Assembly: GCA_937877685.1 (NCBI GenBank)
Contig: CALFGU010000216.1
Span: 1 to 17,434, forward strand
DNA: 17,434 bases
Direction of reading: 5' to 3'
Source: an uncultured Prevotella sp.
Lineage (GTDB): Bacteria > Bacteroidota > Bacteroidia > Bacteroidales > Bacteroidaceae
In this document: positions 7,691-14,592 of the stretch, piece after piece
Layout of the letters: each line of letters opens with the position of its first letter
How positions within the stretch are numbered: the first letter of the stretch is position 1
Translations under genes and position numbers: made by a program
Notes under the pieces: generated by a model
What the model was told of the DNA's origin: nothing
What the model saw: only the letters and a program-made list of their open reading frames with translations
The model's database searches: none

Positions 7691-10171
7691 ATGCGCAGAA
7701 TTTTAACCCTCATCATCATCTGTTTCACCCTTTGGGGATGTTCTACAACAAAGACCATTCCTGAAGGAGAACAACTTTATACGGGTATTTCCCAAATAAC
7801 CTTTGATGAAACTGAAAGGAAACAATCAAAGCAAAAGCAAGAAAGCGCAGATTCCACAGGAGTTATCACCGCTATAGATGATGCGGTGGAAACAGTGGGG
7901 AATCTTTTCTCGGGTGAGGTGGCTACTGACTTTTTGGCGCCCAAAGAACCCGCTCCCGAACCCACTCCTGAGCAACTGGCACAGGAAAAAAGGCTCGAAA
8001 AGGATTTGGAAGAACACTTCTCCGTAGTTGAAGAGGAACTGAATGCCGTGTTGAGTTATCCGCCTAACGGTTCCATCTTCGGAAGTTCCTCCTTGCGCTC
8101 CCCCCTTCAGTTCCGCTTGCGCATCTATAACACCTGTTATGACTCGCATGGGGGTATCCGCCGTTTCCTTTTCAAACGCTTTGCCGCCGCTCCCATTCTC
8201 GTGAGCACAGTTAACCCTGAGATGCGCGCAAAAATCGCTCTCAACACCCTCCGCAACTATGGTTATTTCAGCGGAAGCACCAGCTATGAAGTGATTCCCT
8301 CAAAGAACCCCAAGAAAGCAAAGATAAGTTACCGCATTATTCCCGGAAAGGCCTATCTCTTTGACACGATTCGTTATGAGCGCTTTGTGCCAGACTTGGA
8401 TAGTCTTATTCGCGCCACACAGACGGAAAGTCCCTTGCAACAGGGTAAACCTTTCAGCGCTCAATCCCTTGTGGCGGAACAAGCTCGCCTGGAGCGTCTT
8501 TTCCGTGAGAATGGTTATTATTATTACACGGGAAGCAACATCACCTATTTGGCAGACACTTTAATGCGCAAGCATCATGTGCAGTTGAAGGTGGTGCCTA
8601 AGGAGGGGGTTGCGCCAATGGTGAACAAGCCTTACTATATTGGCAACTACTACATTGCTTTGCGTCGCACGGATAAGGAACGTTTGGACAGTGTGCGCAC
8701 ACTTCGCACCACCACAGTGCGTTATGGCGGCAAGAAACCCGCAGTGCGTTTCGGCGTTCTCCGTAGTTCTCTTGCTCATCGTGCAGGCGAGCGCTACAGT
8801 TTGACAAACCAAGAGAATACTTTCGAAAAGTTGGCGCAGTTAAACGTGTTTAGCAATTTTGATGTGCGTTACGTGCCACGCGACACGATAGGTGCGGGCG
8901 ACACTCTTGATATCTATGTCAACGCTGTCTTAGATAAACTTTACGATAGTTCGTTTGAGATGAACGCCACGCTCAAGAGCAATGACCAGATGGGACCCGG
9001 TGTGGCCTATAGTCTTTCTAAGCGCAACGCTTTCGGAGGGGCTGAAAAGTTTACCTGGAAGTTGTTTGGTTCTTACGAATGGCAGTTGGGGGGAACCTCA
9101 GATGCGAACAATTCGTTGATGAACTCTTACGAGATGGGCACACAACTTTCAGTGGAACTCCCACGCTTTGTTGCGCCCTTCGTTCACCGTCGCCACTTGC
9201 GCTTTCCTGCATCAACAACATTCGCAATTAATGGCGATTGGCAGAATCGTGCGAAGTTTTTCCAGCGAGCTACGGTGGGTTTAGGGATTACCTACAAGTG
9301 GCATAAGTTTAGCAATGCCATTCATGAGTTGACCGTCTTCAATTTGGACTATAACAAACTCATCTCCACCACTGCTGAGTTTGACGAAATCCGAAATAAC
9401 AACCCCGCGCTCTATGTCAGTATGCGCGATCAGTTTGTGCCCTCGGCGTCTTATACGTTTACTTACAACACAGCGGCAAACCATCGCAACCCCATCTGGA
9501 TGCAATTCTCGATTAAGGAAGCGGGTAACCTCACTTCGGCAATCTATGCCCTCGGAGGGCAGAAGTTTAGCAAGAAGGATAAAGAATTGTTCAGCAATCC
9601 CTTTGCGCAATACTTGAAAGTTACTGCCGAATTCCACAATCATATTAAGATAAACAACCGCATGAAGTTTGCTTACCGCTTCTTCGGTGGCATGATTTAC
9701 AGTTACGGTAATAGCATAACGGCACCTTATGTTGACCAATTCTATGTGGGAGGTGCCAACAGTATTCGCGGATTTACGGTGCGCGCACTCGGACCTGGTA
9801 GTTACAGAGGTGAAAATTCTAATTACGCTTACATCGATCAGACGGGTGACATTAAGTTAGAAGTGAACGCCGAACTCCGTGCGCGCCTCTTGGGTGACTT
9901 ACACGGTGCCTTCTTTATCGATGCCGGAAACGTGTGGCTCATGCGCAAGGATGAATTACGCCCAGGCGCAGAATTCAGTAAGGCTTCGTTTGATAATGTT
10001 GCCGTAGGCACAGGCCTGGGTTTGCGTTACGACCTCGACTTCCTCATTCTTCGTTTCGACGTCGGCATGGCGCTCCATGCACCTTACGAAACGGGAAAGA
10101 AAGGATGGTACAATATTCCCAAATTTGCCGATGGATTGGCCTATAACTTTGCGATAGGTTATCCGTTCTAA
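7691..10171 (+). CDS. tamL: TamL-type lipidated TamA/BamA-family outer-membrane protein
   Basis: The protein is 826 residues from the ATG at 7691. An upstream TTG start at 7664 would only add nine residues ahead of a good signal peptide, so it was not used. MRRILTLIIICFTLWGC ends in a lipobox-like L-W-G-C, so Cys17 should be lipidated; a lipid anchor distinguishes Bacteroidetes TamL from proteobacterial TamA. After a Pro/Glu-rich, charged linker (about residues 50-100) come POTRA-like segments (ALNTLRNYGYFSGSTSYEVIP; ARLERLFRENGYYYYTGSNITY). The last 400 residues form an Omp85 beta barrel with the L6 motif SIRGF (Arg693), the end strand FDVGMALHAPYETGKKGWYN and a final AIGYPF with C-terminal Phe. 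It is expected to sit in the outer membrane and pair with TamB encoded just upstream. The TamB-then-TamL order with a 252-nt gap suggests either a weakly coupled operon or a separate promoter. Confidence 0.88.
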   Translation: MRRILTLIIICFTLWGCSTTKTIPEGEQLYTGISQITFDETERKQSKQKQESADSTGVITAIDDAVETVGNLFSGEVATDFLAPKEPAPEPTPEQLAQEKRLEKDLEEHFSVVEEELNAVLSYPPNGSIFGSSSLRSPLQFRLRIYNTCYDSHGGIRRFLFKRFAAAPILVSTVNPEMRAKIALNTLRNYGYFSGSTSYEVIPSKNPKKAKISYRIIPGKAYLFDTIRYERFVPDLDSLIRATQTESPLQQGKPFSAQSLVAEQARLERLFRENGYYYYTGSNITYLADTLMRKHHVQLKVVPKEGVAPMVNKPYYIGNYYIALRRTDKERLDSVRTLRTTTVRYGGKKPAVRFGVLRSSLAHRAGERYSLTNQENTFEKLAQLNVFSNFDVRYVPRDTIGAGDTLDIYVNAVLDKLYDSSFEMNATLKSNDQMGPGVAYSLSKRNAFGGAEKFTWKLFGSYEWQLGGTSDANNSLMNSYEMGTQLSVELPRFVAPFVHRRHLRFPASTTFAINGDWQNRAKFFQRATVGLGITYKWHKFSNAIHELTVFNLDYNKLISTTAEFDEIRNNNPALYVSMRDQFVPSASYTFTYNTAANHRNPIWMQFSIKEAGNLTSAIYALGGQKFSKKDKELFSNPFAQYLKVTAEFHNHIKINNRMKFAYRFFGGMIYSYGNSITAPYVDQFYVGGANSIRGFTVRALGPGSYRGENSNYAYIDQTGDIKLEVNAELRARLLGDLHGAFFIDAGNVWLMRKDELRPGAEFSKASFDNVAVGTGLGLRYDLDFLILRFDVGMALHAPYETGKKGWYNIPKFADGLAYNFAIGYPF

Positions 10172-10253
10172 GTTAGGTCGTGAGGTTTTAAGGTCATAAG
10201 GTTGTAAGAACTACGCAGTGTATTCTCAAAAATAAGGATACATTGCCCTGAAA

Positions 10254-10261
10254 TACTTTTG
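10254..10261 (+). promoter_or_regulatory. Possible -7 element for the S46 peptidase gene
   Basis: TACTTTTG (10254-10261) matches TAnnTTTG, 69 nt before the peptidase ATG. No TTG lies 19-21 nt upstream, so the call rests on the -7 half alone. The rest of 10172-10330 holds only AAGGTTTT-type A/T-rich repeats. Confidence 0.4.
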
Positions 10262-10330
10262 CGCTCTTCAAAACCTTAAAGAATCGCGGCAATTATAGTC
10301 TTAGCAATCACAAAATCTCAATAAATAGAT

Positions 10331-12463
10331 ATGAAAAAAATCTTTTCTCTCCTCCTCTGCCTCCTTGCAGGCTTTGGAACTGCACATGCCGATGAGGGTA
10401 TGTGGCTTTTGAAACTTATGAAGGAACAGCATCTTGCGGATTCCTTGAAGAAGGCGGGCCTGAAGTTGAAGCCTGCGGAATTGTACTCCGAAACGGGTTC
10501 GTCACTCCGTGAGTGTGTCGGTATTTTCGGTAATGGTTGCACGGGTGAAATTGTTTCAGGTGAAGGTCTCGTACTTACCAACAACCACTGCGGATTTAGT
10601 TATGTGCATGCCATGAGTACGATGGAACACAACTACCTTCAGGACGGTTATTTCGCAAAGAATCGTGGCGAAGAACTTCCCGTGCCCGACCTTGACTTTA
10701 CCTTTGTTATCCGTGTGGTAGATGTAACCGCACAGGTGGATTCTGCTGCTGCCGCAAAGCAGGTGGATGTTTACACAGCCCAAAGCCAGAGTTTCTTGAT
10801 CCCTCTTTCTGAAGAACTCTTCGCAAAGAGCGACCTCAAGGATAAGGCGGGTATGACCGTACGCATAGTTCCTTACTTCGGAGGTAATCGTTTTTACATG
10901 TTTTACGAACAGGCGTTCCCCGATGTGCGACTTGTGGTGAATCCTCCCCAGAACATTGCGCAATTTGGCTTTAACCAGGACAACTGGCTCTGGCCCCGTC
11001 ACAACGCAGACTTTGCCATGTTCCGCGTTTACGCTGATGCTAACGGCAATCCCGCACCTTACAGCAAGGAAAACCAACCTTTGCGCACTCAGAAGTTCCT
11101 CCCCATTTCGCTCAAGGGAGTGAAGGAAGGCGATTACACCATGATTATGGGTTTTCCCGGAAGTACGAGCCGCTATCTTACAGCTTCTGAAGTGAAACTC
11201 CGTACGCAGAGTATGAACTACCCCATTAATCTTGCGGGTGAGGCACAACTCAACTTCATGAAAGCCTTGATGGACCGCGACAGTGTGGCGAACCTCAAAT
11301 TGGCTGACGAATACATGAGTCTTGGTAACGTAGTGAAGAACTTCGGTGGCATGAACGAGAGTGTGAAGAAGACAGGCTTGATGGGCATTAAGGCTAAGGA
11401 AGAAAAGGCATTCATGGAATTTGCCAAGCGTAGCGGAAAGGCGGAATACCTCAGCATTATCTCGCGCATAGATTCCTTGGTGACTGCGGCAGAAGACACG
11501 CTCCACGATTTCTATTTGCTCAACTTCACCTTTGGCGCCATGAAGTTTAAAGTAACACCTTCTGTGGTTGAAAACTACCTCAAAGCGCTTGACGCAGATA
11601 GCACTGAGGCGCTCACAGCAGCAACAGAGGCTTTACGCAATGCTCAGAAGGCAGTTGTCCAAGTAGACCTCGACTTCGACCGCGCCACTGTCGAACTCCT
11701 CATCCCCTATTGGTTGAAACACAATCGCCTTGGATTGAACCCCATTGTGGCAGACGGCAATTACAGTGACCTCATCGAGAACGTCTATACCCAAAGCATC
11801 TTCCGCTCTGCCGAAGCGCTTGAAGCATTCCTCGCTGCGCCTTCTGCAGAAGTGTTGAAGAACGATCCCCTCTACACCTTCCGAAAGGAATTAGTGAAAT
11901 TCTCAAAGGATAATTTTGACTACGTCATCAAGAACTTTAATGTGAAGCGTGCGGAATTAGACAAGATTTACACGCGTGGTCTTTGCGAAATGTATGATTG
12001 GTCAAAGGCTCCCGACGCGAACTTTACGCTCCGCATGACTTACGGACATGTGAAGGGTTATTCGCCTCGCGATGCGGTGCAATACGATTGGAACACCGTT
12101 CTTGACGGAATGTTAGAAAAGGAAAACCCCAAGGATCCCGACTATGTGATGAATGAGGACCTCCGCAAGTATTACCTCTCGGGCAATTACGGTGGTTATG
12201 CACGTAAGGACGGCAAACTCCCCACTTGCTTCCTCTCTAACAACGACATCACTGGCGGTAATTCAGGCTCGCCCGTAATGAACGCGAAGGGCGAACTCAT
12301 TGGTATCGCCTTCGACGGCAATATCGAAAGTCTTTCAAGCGATCTCCGCTTCAACCCTGAGCTTCAGCGCTGTATCAATGTAGATATTCGCTACGTCCTC
12401 TTCTTGATTGACACATTCGGAGGCAGTAGTTACGTGTTGGATGAAATGGAAATCCGCAAGTAA
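10331..12463 (+). CDS. dpp7: Family S46 dipeptidyl-peptidase, DPP7-type specificity
   Basis: This 710-residue secreted serine exopeptidase should remove dipeptides from peptide N-termini in the periplasm, feeding amino acids to a proteolytic lifestyle. A signal peptide (MKKIFSLLLCLLAGFGTAHA) is followed by the mature start DEGMW, typical of S46. The trypsin-like triad is visible: His86 in NNHCGFSYVH, Asp227 in PRHNADFAMF and Ser645 in TGGNSGSP. The residue 18 positions after the catalytic Ser is Gly663 (FDGN). In this family Gly at that site goes with hydrophobic P1 preference (DPP7, DAP BII), while Arg is the mark of Asp/Glu-specific DPP11. DPP7 is therefore preferred, though fine specificity is inferred. 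Length fits the family (about 700-720). The ATG begins the signal peptide. A very strong terminator lies 57 nt after the stop. There is no link to the neighbouring genes beyond location. Confidence 0.92.
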   Translation: MKKIFSLLLCLLAGFGTAHADEGMWLLKLMKEQHLADSLKKAGLKLKPAELYSETGSSLRECVGIFGNGCTGEIVSGEGLVLTNNHCGFSYVHAMSTMEHNYLQDGYFAKNRGEELPVPDLDFTFVIRVVDVTAQVDSAAAAKQVDVYTAQSQSFLIPLSEELFAKSDLKDKAGMTVRIVPYFGGNRFYMFYEQAFPDVRLVVNPPQNIAQFGFNQDNWLWPRHNADFAMFRVYADANGNPAPYSKENQPLRTQKFLPISLKGVKEGDYTMIMGFPGSTSRYLTASEVKLRTQSMNYPINLAGEAQLNFMKALMDRDSVANLKLADEYMSLGNVVKNFGGMNESVKKTGLMGIKAKEEKAFMEFAKRSGKAEYLSIISRIDSLVTAAEDTLHDFYLLNFTFGAMKFKVTPSVVENYLKALDADSTEALTAATEALRNAQKAVVQVDLDFDRATVELLIPYWLKHNRLGLNPIVADGNYSDLIENVYTQSIFRSAEALEAFLAAPSAEVLKNDPLYTFRKELVKFSKDNFDYVIKNFNVKRAELDKIYTRGLCEMYDWSKAPDANFTLRMTYGHVKGYSPRDAVQYDWNTVLDGMLEKENPKDPDYVMNEDLRKYYLSGNYGGYARKDGKLPTCFLSNNDITGGNSGSPVMNAKGELIGIAFDGNIESLSSDLRFNPELQRCINVDIRYVLFLIDTFGGSSYVLDEMEIRK

Positions 12464-12476
12464 AGCATCCCCTTGG

Positions 12477-12502
12477 GCGCCATTCAGTAGGAATGGTGGC
12501 GC
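12477..12502 (+). repeat. Small bulged hairpin after the peptidase gene
   Basis: GCGCCATTC (12477-12485) pairs with GAATGGTGGCGC (12491-12502) with a 3-nt bulge and a 5-nt loop, 13 nt after the stop codon. With the terminator 18 nt further on it forms a tandem 3' structure that may protect the mRNA end. Confidence 0.45.
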
Positions 12503-12520
12503 TTTCTGAATAGTAAACCA

Positions 12521-12556
12521 AAAACTGGGAGTAGGCAAACGCTTACTCCCAGTTTT
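12521..12556 (+). terminator. Strong, probably bidirectional intrinsic terminator
   Basis: AAAACTGGGAGTA (12521-12533) pairs perfectly with TACTCCCAGTTTT (12544-12556). The loop can pair further (G-T, G-C, C-G), leaving a 4-nt AAAC loop. Flanking A and T tracts on both sides would let it work in both directions. It ends the peptidase unit and shields the leu leader. Confidence 0.92.
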
Positions 12557-12810
12557 ATTTGCTTCCTAATCAATTGCTTGCGAAGGAGTAATTGAGATGC
12601 AAAACAAAGTTACTTATTGTGCGCTTTATTTGTAAGATTAGAAAAATTCTTTAAGGTTTCGTTTTCATTATTTGAACCTTTGTTTTTCAAGACTCTGGAG
12701 GGGTTGAAATAAGCCCTCAATGAGGCGCAAGGAAACGGCAGGAAAATCAAGCAAAATGAAAGTTAGGGACGAAAAATTAGGGGCGGATGTGATTTTTTTA
12801 AGTTTTTTGG
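12557..12810. other. Gene-free stretch upstream of the leu promoter
   Basis: I see no gene here. It contains an ATTGAGATGC string followed by CAAAGTTACTT (12591-12615), both also present before tamL, and a weak 6-bp hairpin AAGGTT/AACCTT (12653-12658, 12675-12680) followed by a short T run. The sequence becomes A/T-rich towards the promoter, possibly an UP-like or regulator-binding zone. Confidence 0.5.
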
Positions 12811-12840
12811 TTGCTTAGTGTAAAATGTTTCCTAAATTTG
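12811..12840 (+). promoter_or_regulatory. Promoter of the leu operon
   Basis: TTG (12811-12813) and TAAATTTG (12833-12840) are 19 nt apart, a full Bacteroidetes promoter match. The predicted start near 12846 puts the leader peptide ATG about 31 nt into the transcript and the attenuator hairpin about 118 nt in. Confidence 0.8.
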
Positions 12841-12876
12841 CGCCACGACACAACACTAAACTAAACAACAAAGACA

Positions 12877-12924
12877 ATGAACTTCTGCCTTATCAACCTA
12901 CTTTCGATTATAATCTGCTCTTGA
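12877..12924 (+). CDS. leuL: leu operon leader peptide, 15 residues rich in Leu and Ile
   Basis: The frame reads MNFCLINLLSIIICS and ends in TGA at 12922-12924. Seven of 15 residues are Leu (positions 5, 8, 9) or Ile (6, 11, 12, 13); the codons used are CTT, CTA, CTT and ATC, ATT, ATA, ATC. The peptide starts about 31 nt after the predicted transcription start and lies between a full promoter and a strong intrinsic terminator ahead of leuA. That is the standard layout of ribosome-mediated attenuation. It has no expected function as a protein: its translation speed would measure charged tRNA-Leu and tRNA-Ile. The triple Ile run ends three nt before the 1:2 hairpin, so Ile stalling should have the stronger effect. 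The stop codon lies inside hairpin 1:2, as in trp-type attenuators. Not proven to be translated. Confidence 0.8.
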   Translation: MNFCLINLLSIIICS

Positions 12925-12984
12925 ACTCAAGAGGAGCGTATCGTTCGTAATGCGTACGGCAGAAAAAAGGCGGTCTTCCTCTTT
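12918..12984 (+). promoter_or_regulatory. Alternative 1:2 and 2:3 pairings of the leu attenuator
   Basis: Segment 1 CTCTTG (12918-12923) pairs with segment 2 CAAGAG (12928-12933) across a 4-nt loop, covering the leader stop codon. Segment 2 can instead use AAGAGGA (12929-12935) to pair with TCCTCTT (12977-12983), plus a G-U pair. That would cross and so exclude the terminator stem 12964-13011. A ribosome stalled at the Ile codons would cover segment 1 and favour this antiterminator. The pairing was done by eye with no energy calculation. Confidence 0.65.
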
Positions 12985-13011
12985 TGATGAAAGAGTGGGG
13001 ACCGCCTTTTT
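12964..13011 (+). terminator. Attenuator terminator before leuA
   Basis: AAAAAGGCGGTC (12964-12975) pairs perfectly with GACCGCCTTTTT (13000-13011). After a small internal loop, CTCTTT (12979-12984) pairs with AAAGAG (12990-12995), with a 5-nt loop. The T-run 13007-13011 is followed by ATTTT. It stands between promoter and leuA, so it must be conditional for the operon to be expressed. Confidence 0.9.
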
Positions 13012-13047
13012 ATTTTACAGACACCACCACTAAACCTAAAACGACTT

Positions 13048-14544
13048 ATGGCTGACAGACTTTATATCTTCGATACCACCCTGCGCGATGGCGAACAAGT
13101 GCCGGGGTGTCAGTTAAACACTGTGGAGAAAATTCAGGTTGCCAAGCAACTTGAAGCACTTGGTGTGGACGTTATTGAAGCAGGATTTCCCGTTTCAAGT
13201 CCTGGCGATTTCAACAGTGTGATAGAGATTTCCAAGGCGGTGACTTGGCCCACGATTTGTGCTTTGACGCGTGCCGTGGAAAAGGATATTGACATTGCCG
13301 CAGAGGCGCTTGCTTATGCCAAACATAAGCGTATTCACACGGGTATCGGCACAAGCGATCTCCATATTAAATATAAGTTCAACTCCAACCGCGAAGAAAT
13401 CATTGAGCGTGCCGTAGCGGCGGTGAAATATGCCAAGCGTTATGTGGAGGATGTTGAATTCTACGCCGAAGATGCCGGTCGCACGGACAACGAATACCTT
13501 GCCCGCGTCATCGAAGCCGTTATTAATGCCGGTGCTACGGTAGTGAATATTCCCGACACTACGGGGTATTGCCTTCCTCACGAATACGGTCAGAAGATTA
13601 AGTATCTCGTGGACCACGTGAGCAATATCGACCGCGCCATTATCTCTACTCATTGTCATAACGACTTGGGTATGGCCACGGCATGCACACTTGAGGGCGT
13701 TATTAACGGAGCGCGTCAGGTGGAAGTGACGATTAACGGTATCGGTGAGCGTGCGGGGAACACGAGTGCAGAAGAAATTGCCATGATTCTGAAATGTCAT
13801 CACGAGTTGAATATTAACACGAACATCAATACACATAAGATTTGTGCCACCAGCCGACTCGTCTCGTCGTTGATGAATATGCCCGTTCAGCCTAATAAAG
13901 CGATTGTCGGTAGAAACGCTTTTGCCCACTCTTCAGGCATTCACCAGGACGGTATTCTCAAGAATGTGGAAACCTATGAGATTATCAGTCCCAAGGATGT
14001 GGGTGTGGATGAAAATTCAATCATTCTCACAGCGCGCTCAGGTCATGCTGCGTTGAAGCATCGCTTAGAAATTCTCGGCGTAGAGGTGGATGATGACAAG
14101 TTGAACAAGATTTACGAAAACTTCCTCAGCCTTGCGGATAGCAAGAAGGAAGTGACGGACGACGATGTCTTAGTGCTTGCTGGTCAAGAGCGTAATCGTC
14201 TTCAGGCTATCAAATTGGATTACCTCCAAGTTACGAGTGGACAAGGCGTTCGCCCAGTTGCCGCCGTCACTATCGACATTGCGGGTGAAAAATTCTCAAG
14301 TGCCGCTGACGGAAATGGTCCTGTGGATGCCGCTATCAATGCCATTCGCAACATTATCCGTCGCCAGGTCATTGTAAAGGAATTTACGATTCAGGCCAAC
14401 AGTCGCGGTTCGAACGATATCGGTAAGGTGCACATGCAGGTGGAATACAACGGCCACATTTACTATGGTTTTGGCGCCAATACGGATATTATTGTGGCGA
14501 GTGCTGAGGCCTATGTGGATTGTATCAATAAGTTTAAGAAGTAA
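13048..14544 (+). CDS. leuA: 2-isopropylmalate synthase
   Basis: LeuA condenses acetyl-CoA with 2-oxoisovalerate to give 2-isopropylmalate, the first committed step of leucine synthesis. The 498-residue protein has the HMGL-like TIM barrel with FDTTLRDGEQ at 8-17 (metal ligand Asp14), EAGFPVSSPGDF, HCHNDLG at 202-208 (metal ligands His202 and His204) and GIGERAGN at 231-238. A linker follows, then the C-terminal LeuA regulatory domain (about 380-498, including GPVDAAINAIRNI), where leucine feedback normally acts. GFPVSSPGDF and the SPG-like VPG after GEQ resemble LeuA more than citramalate synthase, but the two cannot be fully separated by eye. The ATG at 13048 starts directly at the barrel and lies 36 nt after the attenuator stem. 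It is the first structural gene of the leu operon, with leuC 48 nt downstream. Confidence 0.94.
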   Translation: MADRLYIFDTTLRDGEQVPGCQLNTVEKIQVAKQLEALGVDVIEAGFPVSSPGDFNSVIEISKAVTWPTICALTRAVEKDIDIAAEALAYAKHKRIHTGIGTSDLHIKYKFNSNREEIIERAVAAVKYAKRYVEDVEFYAEDAGRTDNEYLARVIEAVINAGATVVNIPDTTGYCLPHEYGQKIKYLVDHVSNIDRAIISTHCHNDLGMATACTLEGVINGARQVEVTINGIGERAGNTSAEEIAMILKCHHELNINTNINTHKICATSRLVSSLMNMPVQPNKAIVGRNAFAHSSGIHQDGILKNVETYEIISPKDVGVDENSIILTARSGHAALKHRLEILGVEVDDDKLNKIYENFLSLADSKKEVTDDDVLVLAGQERNRLQAIKLDYLQVTSGQGVRPVAAVTIDIAGEKFSSAADGNGPVDAAINAIRNIIRRQVIVKEFTIQANSRGSNDIGKVHMQVEYNGHIYYGFGANTDIIVASAEAYVDCINKFKK

Positions 14545-14579
14545 CCCTATAGTCGTTATAGTTCCTATAGCCCCTATAG
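14545..14579 (+). repeat. Four tandem 8-9 nt units ending in TATAG
   Basis: The leuA-leuC gap is mostly made of CCCTATAG, TCGTTATAG, TTCCTATAG and CCCCTATAG (14545-14552, 14553-14561, 14562-14570, 14571-14579). Three contain the palindrome CTATAG. The array begins directly after the leuA stop codon and ends 13 nt before the leuC ATG. Confidence 0.7.
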
Positions 14580-14592
14580 AAAAAATCTCCCC

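Noticed and set aside
10556..11506. A 316-codon open frame antisense to the S46 peptidase
   Set aside because: It lies wholly inside a gene with a clear catalytic triad, its translation shows no family motif, and such long antisense frames are common in genes with this codon use.
12653..12687. Second terminator after the peptidase gene (AAGGTT/AACCTT then a T run)
   Set aside because: The stem is only six A/T-rich pairs with a 16-nt loop; too weak beside the strong terminator at 12521-12556.
13195..13929. A 244-codon open frame antisense to leuA
   Set aside because: It is fully covered by leuA with conserved motifs on the plus strand; the translation has no recognisable domain.
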